Assembly: GCA_030694525.1 (NCBI GenBank)
Contig: JAUXYG010000150.1
Location: forward strand, 1-52,724
Source of the DNA: Legionella sp.
Lineage (GTDB): Bacteria; Pseudomonadota; Gammaproteobacteria; Legionellales; Legionellaceae
Length of the DNA: 52,724 bases
Direction: 5' to 3'
Shown: in pieces, positions 1 to 7,957 of the stretch
Layout: the number at the start of each line of letters is the position of its first letter
How positions within the stretch are numbered: position 1 is the stretch's first letter
Made by a program: the position numbers and the translations under genes
Notes under the pieces: model-generated
What the model was told of the DNA's origin: nothing
Seen by the model: the letters and a program-made list of their open reading frames with translations, nothing else
Database searches by the model: none

Positions 1-291
1 TGAATTATTTACCAATACTTCCAAAGGTTTTGATTCCTGATTGTAGGTCTGGAGTTTTTCCAGTAAATTTGCACTCGATAGTATGTGAGTTGATAAAGGG
101 TGCTGATTTGTGAGTGCAGCATTAAAACATAGGCTTGATTGTTGCAACTGATTTTGATGTTGCCAATAAAACTCATCCCCTGAATTTTCCCTTGTTGGCG
201 AATTAAGCCATTGCGCGAAATCTTCATGATTTTCGTTGTCATATAGGGACGAGTTGTTATTGACTAATTCGAATGATCCATTAATTTTCAT
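1..291 (-). CDS. Partial protein downstream of fliJ, possibly FliK-like
   Basis: An open frame starts with ATG at 291 and runs off the left edge of the window, giving 97 visible residues. The start overlaps the fliJ stop codon by one base (TAATG), so it is almost certainly translated in series with fliJ and belongs to the same operon. The visible part begins MKINGSFELV and is rich in Asn, Gln, Ser and Leu, with no signal peptide, membrane segment or recognisable motif. In flagellar operons the gene after fliJ is often fliK, the hook-length and substrate-switch protein, whose N-terminus is poorly conserved and low in complexity. FliK is therefore a guess from position only. A shorter open frame in another register covers 9-242 and is not the gene. 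Confidence 0.6.
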   Translation of the reverse strand, partial: MKINGSFELVNNNSSLYDNENHEDFAQWLNSPTRENSGDEFYWQHQNQLQQSSLCFNAALTNQHPLSTHILSSANLLEKLQTYNQESKPLEVLVNNS

Positions 292-707
292 TACTGCTTC
301 CTCATTTGGATGACCCATTCGTCCAGCGCTTTTTCTTGAGTTACGCGTTGATGTTGCTTGTGATTTAGTTGTTCGCGTTCAGTGTGTTTAGCTAGCAATT
401 TTAATTCTCGCTTAGTCTGCAGTATTTGATCGGATAAGGTGGTTTCCAGCTTTTTTTGCTCGTTGAGCAGAAGCGTTAACTCAGCTTTTTGTGCCTGCTG
501 TTGAGTAAAAAAATTGAATTTGCTGATTTCAAACTCCGGATTGATAATTGAATTGATCGGAGTCCTCTGATTCAGTTTGGTTTCTATTTTTAGGATTTGT
601 TGTTGTAACGTTAATGACTCTTGCTGAACTGTATATAGCTTTCCGATGAGATCATTGTATTGCCAATCAAGCAAAATAGTTAATGCCTTAAAAGAGGGAT
701 TCATCAC
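291..707 (-). CDS. fliJ: FliJ-like export chaperone/stalk protein
   Basis: The 138-residue product is predicted to be almost wholly helical and rich in Gln, Leu, Lys and Glu, as expected for the coiled-coil FliJ/SctO stalk that sits in the central pore of the FliI hexamer and couples the ATPase to FlhA. Family members are short coiled coils of about 140-150 residues with little sequence identity, so the name rests on composition, length and position directly after fliI. Its start overlaps the fliI stop by four bases and its own stop overlaps the next start. Sequence similarity alone would not identify it with certainty. Confidence 0.75.
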   Translation of the reverse strand: MMNPSFKALTILLDWQYNDLIGKLYTVQQESLTLQQQILKIETKLNQRTPINSIINPEFEISKFNFFTQQQAQKAELTLLLNEQKKLETTLSDQILQTKRELKLLAKHTEREQLNHKQHQRVTQEKALDEWVIQMRKQ

Positions 708-1981
708 TGTGCTCCCTCCAATTGATTGATGAATGCAACAAAGGATTGAGGTGAATGATTATTTTGTGTTAAAAATTTATTGATTAAAGGAATGCGTTTA
801 ACCGCTTCATCAAGGGCGGGATTCACTCCCTCCTTATAAGCGCCTAATTCAATCAAATCTTTATTTTGCTGATACAGACTCAATGTCTTGATTACCTCTG
901 CCACTTTTTTTTGCTCCTCTCGATCAAGTAATTGAGTAGCAAGTCGGGAAATGCTTTGCAAAATGGATATGGCAGGATAATGTCCGCGTTGTGCTAATTC
1001 TCGCGTCAGAATAATATGGCCATCTAGCAGAGCACGCATGTGATCGGATAATGGCTCATTAAAATCATCCCCTTCGACCAGAACGGTATATAAAGCACTG
1101 ATGCTGCCTTTATTTTTGAAATTACCCGTGCGCTCAATTATTCCGGGCAAAAGGGCGAATACACTGGGTGTATAGCCACGTGCGGTGGGTGGTTCGCCAA
1201 GACTAAGACTTATTTCTCTTTGTGCCATGGCAAAACGGGTAATTGAATCCATAAATAACATGACCTCCTTGCCCTGTTCGCTATAATGTTCAGCAAGAGC
1301 AGTGGCGGTGTAGGCGGCCTGTCTGCGCATGAGTGCGGATTCATCACTACAGGCTACTACCAAAATGGATTTATTTAATGTGGCCTCGTTTAAATTTTCA
1401 ATAAAATCAGTAACCTCGCGACCCCGTTCCCCAATTAAAGCAATGATGTTGATATCACTTTCAATTTGTTGCGCAATTGCCCCTAAAAGCATACTTTTGC
1501 CAACACCGCTTCCAGCAAAAATTCCCATTCGTTGTCCTTTACCCATAGGAAGTAATCCATCAATTGCTGCTATTCCTGTTAACAGTCGTTCATTTATTGG
1601 GGCTCTTGAGAAGGGATTTATTTTGTGATTTTTAGTCCTTATGGGTGTCGAATAAACCTTTTTTTGGGTTGAATTTAATCCTCTGCCAAATGCATCAACA
1701 ACTTGTCCTGGTTGGGCAGGAGTGATTGTGAGATCGTGTCCTGTAGCTCTGACTTTATGACCCATTCGAACGGGAAGATTATCATAAGGCATTAAATAAA
1801 CCTTACCTTGTTCAAAACCGATAACCTCTGCTTGCATGATTATCTGATGCTGCTCATCTAACAAATCACAAACCTCTCCAATAAATGTTTGGGGTGGTCC
1901 ATTGGCAACCAGTTTTAGGCCAATGTATTGCTCAATTTCACCTAATCGCTCTACGCAATTTAAACTATTCAGAAAGTGCAT
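704..1981 (-). CDS. fliI: Flagellar-type export ATPase FliI
   Basis: The 425-residue protein is a FliI/SctN ATPase, the cytoplasmic hexamer that energises release of export substrates from chaperones. A beta-barrel N-domain is followed by a Walker A loop GSGVGKS at about residues 157-163. The ALIGERGREV catalytic-glutamate loop lies at about 181-190, and Walker B (VMLFMDS) at about 240-246 is followed by TRFAMAQREI. The family signature GEPPTARGYTPSVFALLP follows. Length is close to the usual 440-460 residues and all catalytic residues look intact, so the enzyme should be active. The start overlaps the fliH stop by 17 bases, which suggests translational coupling. FliI and injectisome SctN are hard to separate by eye. 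The rod and ring genes in this operon decide for the flagellar branch. Confidence 0.95.
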   Translation of the reverse strand: MHFLNSLNCVERLGEIEQYIGLKLVANGPPQTFIGEVCDLLDEQHQIIMQAEVIGFEQGKVYLMPYDNLPVRMGHKVRATGHDLTITPAQPGQVVDAFGRGLNSTQKKVYSTPIRTKNHKINPFSRAPINERLLTGIAAIDGLLPMGKGQRMGIFAGSGVGKSMLLGAIAQQIESDINIIALIGERGREVTDFIENLNEATLNKSILVVACSDESALMRRQAAYTATALAEHYSEQGKEVMLFMDSITRFAMAQREISLSLGEPPTARGYTPSVFALLPGIIERTGNFKNKGSISALYTVLVEGDDFNEPLSDHMRALLDGHIILTRELAQRGHYPAISILQSISRLATQLLDREEQKKVAEVIKTLSLYQQNKDLIELGAYKEGVNPALDEAVKRIPLINKFLTQNNHSPQSFVAFINQLEGAQ

Positions 1982-2600
1982 TGAAACCTCTTTGTCGCAT
2001 TTCTAACAGCGTTTCCTTTAAGCGATCGATTTGTTTTTCAATACTTGCGTCAAATAGCCCATGAGTTGTTTTGATAACACATCCCCCTAATGTCAAGGTG
2101 TCGTCACTTTTGATTTTCAACCCAGCCAAATGGGCCGTATCTAAAGTGATTTTACCTTGCTGCAACAAGGCTATTTCTTTTGAATGAAGGCAAAGCGTCA
2201 CATTATCTTGCTGATTTAACTGCTTTAAAATGGAGTTTATTTGTAATTCCAAAGCCTGAGGATTGGATTCCCTTTCCAAAAAATACTGTCTGATGATGAG
2301 AAGAACAATATCAGCGATTTCGCTGTTCATCTCGTGAAGCTTTTGGGTAATGGCTTTGGGTATTGAATTTAAAAGCTTAATGAGTTCTTGTTTTGCTAAT
2401 TCATGGTGCTTTAATTCTTCCTGTTTCCCCAAAAGGTAGCCTTCTTGATAAGCCTTATCTTTAATTTCCTGCACTTGAGCATCAGATAAAGAATCCGTGG
2501 TTTCATTGAGGAGTAATTCTGTTTGGATAGGAGGTGCATCGAGATAATCCAAATAAACTAATTGAGAGCTGATACGGGCGTTTTTAAATAACTTAGCCAT
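1965..2600 (-). CDS. fliH: FliH-like ATPase stator/regulator
   Basis: The 211-residue protein fits FliH/SctL, the dimeric peripheral stalk that holds FliI at the export gate and, in flagella, docks to FliN of the C-ring. The N-terminal half is charged and helical with spaced small residues (KAYQEGYLLGKQ at about 49-60, a GxxxG-like pattern). The C-terminal half carries alternating beta and helical stretches, including the TLGGCVIKTTHGLFDASIE region that matches the conserved end of the family. It lies between the fliG-slot gene and fliI, the canonical position. If the apparatus truly lacks FliN, this protein must dock elsewhere, which is worth testing. Confidence 0.85.
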   Translation of the reverse strand: MAKLFKNARISSQLVYLDYLDAPPIQTELLLNETTDSLSDAQVQEIKDKAYQEGYLLGKQEELKHHELAKQELIKLLNSIPKAITQKLHEMNSEIADIVLLIIRQYFLERESNPQALELQINSILKQLNQQDNVTLCLHSKEIALLQQGKITLDTAHLAGLKIKSDDTLTLGGCVIKTTHGLFDASIEKQIDRLKETLLEMRQRGFNALSE

Positions 2601-3030
2601 TGATACTCTCCATTTGATCTTTAAAATCCAGACGTTCTTGCCAGTTTTTAAAAAGAGAGTGTCTGGTAGCTGGTGTGATTTTGTTAGTTTCCTCGTTTAG
2701 AAATCGTCTTATTTCATCAGACTGATAGTTTGTTTCAAGAAATTGTTCTGACCATTGAAATTGACCTTGTTCAAGAATAATTGCGATAAATAGCGGATGT
2801 TTCTGGCAAAGCGCCTCACAAAAGGCAGGTAATTTGGCAATATCCTTTAACTGGGAAATATCGTTAATGGACACATTACGAAAACGGTGCGCTTTTTTAA
2901 GTAATGAATCCCCTTGCAAGCGGTTAAATTGCTCACGCTGTTTGTCTGGTAATTGGCTCAATATCCATTTCTGATCTGCGTAAGACTGTTTCGCCAGCTC
3001 AATCAATAATTGTTTGAATTCTTTATTCAT
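2593..3030 (-). CDS. 145-residue protein in the fliG position (reduced FliG or SctK-like)
   Basis: Between fliF and fliH, where flagellar operons carry the 330-residue rotor protein FliG, this operon has only a 145-residue helical protein. I see no FliG torque helix or its charged residues and no full set of armadillo repeats. One short stretch, CQKHPLFIAIIL at about residues 75-86, vaguely recalls the EHPQ-type segment of the FliG middle domain. An armadillo-like N-terminal stretch is also possible. Injectisomes carry a small accessory protein, SctK, at the same place between SctJ and SctL. The gene overlaps fliF and fliH by eight bases each and has no sign of frameshift, so it is an intact gene, not debris. 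Its identity is unresolved. Confidence 0.8.
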   Translation of the reverse strand: MNKEFKQLLIELAKQSYADQKWILSQLPDKQREQFNRLQGDSLLKKAHRFRNVSINDISQLKDIAKLPAFCEALCQKHPLFIAIILEQGQFQWSEQFLETNYQSDEIRRFLNEETNKITPATRHSLFKNWQERLDFKDQMESING

Positions 3031-4330
3031 GATGAGTCAGCCATTGAGTTAATTCAGTCAGGAGTTGTTGGCGCTTTTTATGTTTCATTCGCTTGAGTAT
3101 CAAAGTAGCCCCACTCATCATTGATATTATTCCGATACAACAAGAAACAATCAGGCTATAGGGAATAGGTGCAATTGGTGGTTTTATGGGTTCTGGTTGG
3201 GTAATAACACTGGTTTTTAATGGAAGAATTAAGGCTTCGATACTTATAGTGTCGCCTCTTTGCTCGTTAAAACCCACGGTGGTTTTTACTAATCTTTTAA
3301 CTTGTGCCATGGTTTTTTCACTGGTATCGATAGGTAAAATGACGCTGATAGATAATCGCTCAATAGTTCCATGCGCTCGTTTGAATAATTCTTTCTTACT
3401 GCCCAGTTGATATGATTTTTCCACAGTGGTGTCCTGGATGGGTTTCTCTTTTTCTGTTTTCCCCGCAGTAGAATGGGTTGTTTGTTTTTCATGAGTCACC
3501 ATTCCTTTAAATTGTGGATTAATTACTTCGCGCTGCACTTCATCGTAATTCATTGTTGCATCAATTTTGACTACCATTTGATTTTCTGGAAACACGCGCA
3601 TCAACATATGATCCACCTTGAGACTTAAATACTGTTCTATGGTTTTTTTTGCCGTAAATTGGTTGGACATTAGGTCATGCTCTTCATCACTGGATAGTGT
3701 ATTGCCGTTATGGTCCACTACCACCACGTTTTTCGCTTTAAGATGGGCAACACTTGCGGTGATTAATTGTTGAATGCTGTGAATTTGTTTGGCGTTGAGC
3801 TCTTTTTTTAACTGTAAGGTAACTGCTGCTTTGGGTTGACTGTCTTCATGCGAAAATAAATGAGTTTCAGGAATAACCAGATGCACCCGGGCTTGTCGTA
3901 CTTCCGCCAAACTAGTAATGGTGCGTTCTAATTCACCTTGCAGTGCGCGTTGGAAATTAATTTTTTGCGAAAAATCAGTCATCCCAAAATCGTTTTTATC
4001 AAATAATTCAAAACCAACACTGCCAGTTAATTGCATGCCACTACCCATAATTTTAAGACGTGTTTTTGCAACTAATGTTTTATCAATTAAAATATCTCTG
4101 CCGCCATTGCGTACTTCATATTTAATCTTGTTCTGATCGAGCTGGCTTATGATTTGACTCGCGTCATGTTCATCGAGTTGATTGAATAATAGTTCATAGG
4201 TGGGAGACAGGGCATACCAGCTTAAGAACGAAGTACTTATTATAATTAAGAGTAATGCGCTCATCAGACTCATTTTTCTATGATGTGGTATCCCCTGAAA
4301 CCATTCGTGTAACTGCTGAAAATAATTCAC
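3023..4330 (-). CDS. fliF: FliF MS-ring protein with short cytoplasmic tail
   Basis: The 435-residue inner-membrane protein is FliF (YscJ/FliF family). The first membrane helix lies at about residues 20-40. Ring-building motifs follow, with YELLFNQLDEHDASQII after it and NFQRALQGELERTI and ARVHLVIPE further on. A second helix lies at about 391-412. After that helix only about 22 basic and polar residues remain. Enterobacterial FliF is about 550 residues with roughly 85 cytoplasmic residues, whose end binds the FliG N-domain. That tail is essentially missing here, in line with the absent full-length FliG next door. The gene follows fliE by one base and overlaps the next gene by eight. Confidence 0.95.
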   Translation of the reverse strand: MNYFQQLHEWFQGIPHHRKMSLMSALLLIIISTSFLSWYALSPTYELLFNQLDEHDASQIISQLDQNKIKYEVRNGGRDILIDKTLVAKTRLKIMGSGMQLTGSVGFELFDKNDFGMTDFSQKINFQRALQGELERTITSLAEVRQARVHLVIPETHLFSHEDSQPKAAVTLQLKKELNAKQIHSIQQLITASVAHLKAKNVVVVDHNGNTLSSDEEHDLMSNQFTAKKTIEQYLSLKVDHMLMRVFPENQMVVKIDATMNYDEVQREVINPQFKGMVTHEKQTTHSTAGKTEKEKPIQDTTVEKSYQLGSKKELFKRAHGTIERLSISVILPIDTSEKTMAQVKRLVKTTVGFNEQRGDTISIEALILPLKTSVITQPEPIKPPIAPIPYSLIVSCCIGIISMMSGATLILKRMKHKKRQQLLTELTQWLTHHE

Positions 4331-4331
4331 T

Positions 4332-4625
4332 TTAAATTTGCTCTCTTAGAAGGTCTTGATAGGCACCTATCAAACGGTTACGAATTTGCTCCAGATAGGT
4401 AAAGGAAAGTTTGGCTTCTTCCATGGTAATCATGGCTTGATGCAGGTTCTCCGCATGCCCGCTAGCCAAGCTGGTTAATGCTGCATCAGCGGTGTTTAGC
4501 TGCTCATTAGTATGACCTATTTTTCCGCCTATCCAGTCAGCAAAAGATGTTTGGGATGGGGAATTTAATTCAATTGATTTGCCTGTTTGTATTTGTAGCA
4601 AATTGGCCACTCCTTCAATTTTCAT
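4332..4625 (-). CDS. fliE: FliE MS ring-rod junction protein
   Basis: The 97-residue protein matches FliE, the adaptor that starts rod assembly on the MS ring and is among the first substrates of the export gate. The family signature is in the C-terminal half: AENLHQAMITMEEAKLSF, then YLEQIRNRLIGAYQDLLR, which corresponds to the conserved helix ending in a YQEIMRM-like segment. Length is typical (about 100 residues). It lies directly after flgC with a four-base overlap, the usual flgB-flgC-fliE order. Confidence 0.93.
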   Translation of the reverse strand: MKIEGVANLLQIQTGKSIELNSPSQTSFADWIGGKIGHTNEQLNTADAALTSLASGHAENLHQAMITMEEAKLSFTYLEQIRNRLIGAYQDLLREQI

Positions 4626-5044
4626 CGATCTTCTCCTATGCTTAACGCTTGTAAGTAAAGGCTATGGGCTGTGTTTATTATTTTAATGTTTGCTTCATAT
4701 CCTCGTGATGCGCGGAGTAGCGTAGTCATTTCATCAATGGTGCTAATTCCTGGATAGGTTACATACCCTTGTTTATCCGCCCAAGGGTGGCCTGGTTGAT
4801 ATACTTTGTTGGGCGGCAGGTTTTGCGAAACCAATTCAACAGATTCAATACCTCCTGGCTCATTGTGTTCCAAATGATCTGGAAATGATCCGGCTGTAGT
4901 GACTACTTGACTCGCTTGGAATAAACTCCCGTCTGCATTTTTTATACTGTGTTGGTTCGCAATATTATTTCCAACGACATCAACCCTTAATTTTTCCGCA
5001 TTCATTCCCTGAGTGGCTATGGCATAAATTTGATTGTAAGACAT
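4622..5044 (-). CDS. flgC: FlgC proximal rod protein
   Basis: The 140-residue protein is FlgC. The N-terminus has the rod/hook family pattern with NNIANQHSIKNADGSLF at about residues 26-42. The FlgC-specific GYVTYPGISTIDEMTTLLRASRGYEAN segment sits near the C-terminus, followed by a hydrophobic helix that packs in the rod core. Length is normal for the family (about 134-150). Its start overlaps the flgB stop by one base. Rod proteins have no cleaved signal peptide and leave through the type III gate, which fits the sequence here. Confidence 0.95.
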   Translation of the reverse strand: MSYNQIYAIATQGMNAEKLRVDVVGNNIANQHSIKNADGSLFQASQVVTTAGSFPDHLEHNEPGGIESVELVSQNLPPNKVYQPGHPWADKQGYVTYPGISTIDEMTTLLRASRGYEANIKIINTAHSLYLQALSIGEDR

Positions 5045-5364
5045 TATTGGTTGTTTCCTTGCAGTGCTAATTTCATAATCGAAAATTTGTAATTTAGTCC
5101 TTTAATTAAGGCACGGTAATGAGTCATATTTTGCACATTGAGCACCATCTGCTCATCAATAGAAGAGTGATGATCACTCAAGATGTAATGCGGTTTACTG
5201 GTTCCATCAGCAGATAAGTCCTTTAAATTGGGTTCAAAGTTCACGTCGAGGGTTTTGTAACCTACGGTGTTTGCATTAGCGATATTATTGGCGATTGCTG
5301 TTTGCCTCATTAAAGAGGCATCAAGAGCCATACTTACTAATTCTACAGTTTTATCTTGGTTCAT
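5044..5364 (-). CDS. flgB: FlgB proximal rod protein, short form
   Basis: The 106-residue product carries the FlgB signature: AIANNIANANTVGYKTLDVNF at about residues 23-43 and a C-terminal helix NMTHYRALIKGLNYKFSIMKLAL. FlgB is usually 130-140 residues. The shortening falls in the variable middle between the two conserved ends, so both rod-core helices are kept. The D-N-V-D-x-x-E motif usual before the last helix is here replaced by SSIDEQMVLNVQ. It starts the flgB-flgC-fliE trio, nine bases after flgI. Identity is secure, while the loss in the middle is a real difference from motile flagella. Confidence 0.9.
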   Translation of the reverse strand: MNQDKTVELVSMALDASLMRQTAIANNIANANTVGYKTLDVNFEPNLKDLSADGTSKPHYILSDHHSSIDEQMVLNVQNMTHYRALIKGLNYKFSIMKLALQGNNQ

Positions 5365-5373
5365 AAAAATTCC

Positions 5374-6492
5374 TTATTGGATGACCAGTTCAGCATGTAA
5401 TGCTCCCGCTCGTTGTAAACTTTCCAAAATGGAAATAATGTCTCGGGTTGAGGTTTGCACTTGACTTAATGCAGTGATTAAATCGGCGACTGTTGCTCCC
5501 TGATTCAGTTGCACATTATTGGCTGATGGTTCTTTAACGTTGATATTAGTGGCAGGGGTAATTGTGGTTTTGACTTGCCTGCCCATTTTTTGAATTAATG
5601 TGGGTTGCGACACGTTAAAATCGGTAGCGATAGCGATTTGTAAATTACCATGAGAAATCGTAACTGAATCTATTTTTACATCTGCTCCAGCAACGACAAC
5701 TCCAGTACGTTCATTGACCACAACAGTGGGTAAATTATCGGGAGTGATAACCACATTTTCGAGTTGACTGATAAAGCGAATAAAATGTCCACGCTCGGTT
5801 AAGGGAGGATGAATTTCAATTTCCTGAGCGGAACGAGCCTTTGCGGTATTATTGCCAAACCGTTTATTAATCGCCGTCTCAATATGATAAGCGGTAGTAA
5901 AATCAGGATGATTGAGTATTAAATGGGTATCCCCAGTCTTATCCATAACTTCGTTGTAAAGTGTTTTTTCAACAATAGCCCCACCAGGAATCATGCCCGT
6001 TGTCGGGTGGTTTTTTTGCACCACATTACCGTACAAGTCGTACTTAAAGCCGCCTATTGAAATAGGTCCTTGTGCCAAAGCATAAACTCGATCATCAGTT
6101 CCTTTTAAGGGAGTGACTAACAATGTTCCACCTAATAGGCTTTTTGCATCACCTAATGACGCCACGTTGACGTCCAGTTTATCTCCCTGATGCGCAAAAG
6201 AGGGGAGATGAGAGGTGATAATGACAGTAGCTGTATTTCTGCTGTTAATGTCATTAGGATTTACATTAACCCCGAAGGTTTGCAATAGATTAGATATGGC
6301 CTGGGTTGTATCTTTATTTCGGCGTGAATCACCTGAACCCGCAAGACCAATTACCAAACCATAACCACTTATTGGGTTTTCCTGTAAACCGGAAAATCGC
6401 GCTATGGATTTGATTCGCACAGCAGCCTGATTCTGCTGACAAAAAATAATCGAGATGAATAAAATCAGAAAAGAAAACAATCGAATCATCAT
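5374..6492 (-). CDS. flgI: FlgI P-ring protein
   Basis: The 372-residue protein is full-length FlgI, which forms the periplasmic P ring around the rod in the peptidoglycan layer. A signal peptide occupies about residues 1-23 (cleavage near QAA). The mature part starts with RIKSIARFSGLQENPISGYG and LVIGLAGSGD, the classic FlgI opening. The end has TVADLITALSQVQTSTRDI and LQRAGALHAELVIQ, the standard C-terminus. Export is by Sec, not by the type III gate. The gene overlaps flgH by four bases. A P-ring gene is a strong argument for a flagellar, not injectisome, origin of this apparatus. Confidence 0.97.
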   Translation of the reverse strand: MMIRLFSFLILFISIIFCQQNQAAVRIKSIARFSGLQENPISGYGLVIGLAGSGDSRRNKDTTQAISNLLQTFGVNVNPNDINSRNTATVIITSHLPSFAHQGDKLDVNVASLGDAKSLLGGTLLVTPLKGTDDRVYALAQGPISIGGFKYDLYGNVVQKNHPTTGMIPGGAIVEKTLYNEVMDKTGDTHLILNHPDFTTAYHIETAINKRFGNNTAKARSAQEIEIHPPLTERGHFIRFISQLENVVITPDNLPTVVVNERTGVVVAGADVKIDSVTISHGNLQIAIATDFNVSQPTLIQKMGRQVKTTITPATNINVKEPSANNVQLNQGATVADLITALSQVQTSTRDIISILESLQRAGALHAELVIQ

Positions 6493-7061
6493 ACCAGACC
6501 CACAAATGAAAGAACTTTATAAAAATAGTTACGGGTTTGGGAGTTAGATACAGAACCATCTCCTGCGTAAGTAATGTGAGCATCTGCCAGTCGTGTCGAT
6601 AAAATGGTATTTTGTGGACTAATGTCTTCTGGTCGTACAATGCCACTTAATACTATTCTTTGTTGCTCGCCATTGATGGTGATCATTTGAATTCCCTCAA
6701 CCAGATAAGTGTTGTTGGGAAAGAGCTCTTTAATACGAACTGTGAGCGAGGCTTTGATTTTGCCATTTCTTCCCGTTTTAGCCGCAACCCGCCCTTTACC
6801 TTTTAGCCCAAATTCGACTTCGTGATTATTTTTGTTATACCCTACAGATAATGCAGTTTTTAATTCTTTACTCGAAGATAAATCGGCACCGGTTTGCGCG
6901 TTAGAGGTTTCAAGTACGATAACGGTCAGGATATCCCCAGGCATAGTGGCTTTACGGTCAGCAATGAGTGGGCGGTACTGATCTTCATGAAACAGGTTGA
7001 CTGCATTGACCGATTGACCTGATCCTAAAAATAGCACAGCCGCCATTAACGTTCGGTTCAT
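6489..7061 (-). CDS. flgH: FlgH L-ring protein without a lipobox
   Basis: The 190-residue protein is FlgH by its conserved core: MPGDILTVIVLETSNAQTGAD at about residues 40-60 and GIVRPEDISPQNTILSTRLAD near the end, followed by YAGDGSVSNSQT. FlgH is normally a lipoprotein of about 230 residues. Here the signal peptide (about 1-20, ending SVNA) has no lipobox cysteine, and no cysteine appears anywhere in the protein. The roughly 35 residues between the lipid anchor and the core are also mostly missing. If the start is right, the L ring would be an unlipidated outer-membrane ring. The neighbouring P-ring gene is normal. Confidence 0.92.
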   Translation of the reverse strand: MNRTLMAAVLFLGSGQSVNAVNLFHEDQYRPLIADRKATMPGDILTVIVLETSNAQTGADLSSSKELKTALSVGYNKNNHEVEFGLKGKGRVAAKTGRNGKIKASLTVRIKELFPNNTYLVEGIQMITINGEQQRIVLSGIVRPEDISPQNTILSTRLADAHITYAGDGSVSNSQTRNYFYKVLSFVGLV

Positions 7062-7957
7062 TGAATAATCTCCACTTCCTGTCTGGCGGTTACTGTTCCT
7101 GAAAAGAATTTATTTGTTAGTGGATTTTTTATGCGGACCTTTTCACCTACCCATGCATGATTCTGAGCAATTCCTTGTGTTGCAATCAGTATTTTGTTTT
7201 TTATTGATTTGATGTGCACTGATTCGCCACTAATGACATCAGGATATGGCATTAAATATCGGGTTGTGAGGATTTGATTTTTTTTTATTCCAAGTTTTAG
7301 CCAGGATGGCTCAGATAATTGGGATTTAGGTACATCCTGTAATCCTGCAATATTTCGTATTTGCAAGGCAAAATCAGATGCTTTAACCGGGGAGTTACTT
7401 TTGATATTGTGCCTGGCTATCATTACTTTTTTGAAGGCTTTGACTTCAAACCAGATGGCAATTGAATCTTTATCGTTATAAAGACTGACGCATATGTGTT
7501 TCGCCACCGGGTATTTCTCGGATACCAGAACCTTCAATGCTGATAAAGGAAATTCGCTGCCTTTGGGGATTGATTTATTGGTTATCTTAATGCGTTCGTA
7601 TTCTCGTTGTTGTAATCGATGATACAGGGCCGATTGCGCCTTGTTTACTAAGTCTATGCCAGAGCTTAAGTATTTTGCCTCTATTAAAGCAGATTTTTTG
7701 CCCAGCCAATGAAAACTCACAGCAGCCCTTTTTTGTTTCAACCATTCAGTTATCTGCTCTTTAGTTATTAGTCGATTGGGCTTGAGTTTTGTATCCAAAG
7801 CAAGGCTCCCAATAGCTGTTTTATCGTCCGTAATGATTAATAAATCATTTAAAATAAGCGCATCAGAAGTTATTCTGGGCTGGAAACGAAGAGTCGTTTG
7901 TGCATTAACTGTAAAAGCCAATGTTACGAACCAGAAACAATTAATTGCGAATTTCAT
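7058..7957 (-). CDS. flgA: FlgA P-ring assembly chaperone
   Basis: The 299-residue protein is FlgA, the periplasmic chaperone for P-ring formation. A signal peptide covers about residues 1-19 (cleavage after VNA). The C-terminal half holds the SAF-like and beta-barrel domain with ARHNIKSNSPVKASDFALQI and ENKIL-type strands (IKNKILIATQGIAQNHAWVG, then VRIKNPLTNKFFSGTV). Length is longer than the enteric protein (219 residues) but within the range of two-domain FlgA proteins. It lies between flgG and flgH, an order known from alphaproteobacterial flgF-flgG-flgA-flgH runs and unusual for gammaproteobacteria, where flgA is usually divergent or apart. Confidence 0.9.
   Translation of the reverse strand: MKFAINCFWFVTLAFTVNAQTTLRFQPRITSDALILNDLLIITDDKTAIGSLALDTKLKPNRLITKEQITEWLKQKRAAVSFHWLGKKSALIEAKYLSSGIDLVNKAQSALYHRLQQREYERIKITNKSIPKGSEFPLSALKVLVSEKYPVAKHICVSLYNDKDSIAIWFEVKAFKKVMIARHNIKSNSPVKASDFALQIRNIAGLQDVPKSQLSEPSWLKLGIKKNQILTTRYLMPYPDVISGESVHIKSIKNKILIATQGIAQNHAWVGEKVRIKNPLTNKFFSGTVTARQEVEIIQ

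Noticed and set aside
9..242. 77-codon minus-strand open frame at the left edge
   Set aside because: It overlaps in another register the better-supported partial gene 1-291, whose start is coupled to the fliJ stop.
1329..1628. 99-codon plus-strand open frame inside fliI
   Set aside because: Antisense shadow of a highly conserved ATPase gene, with no ribosome binding site or known motif.
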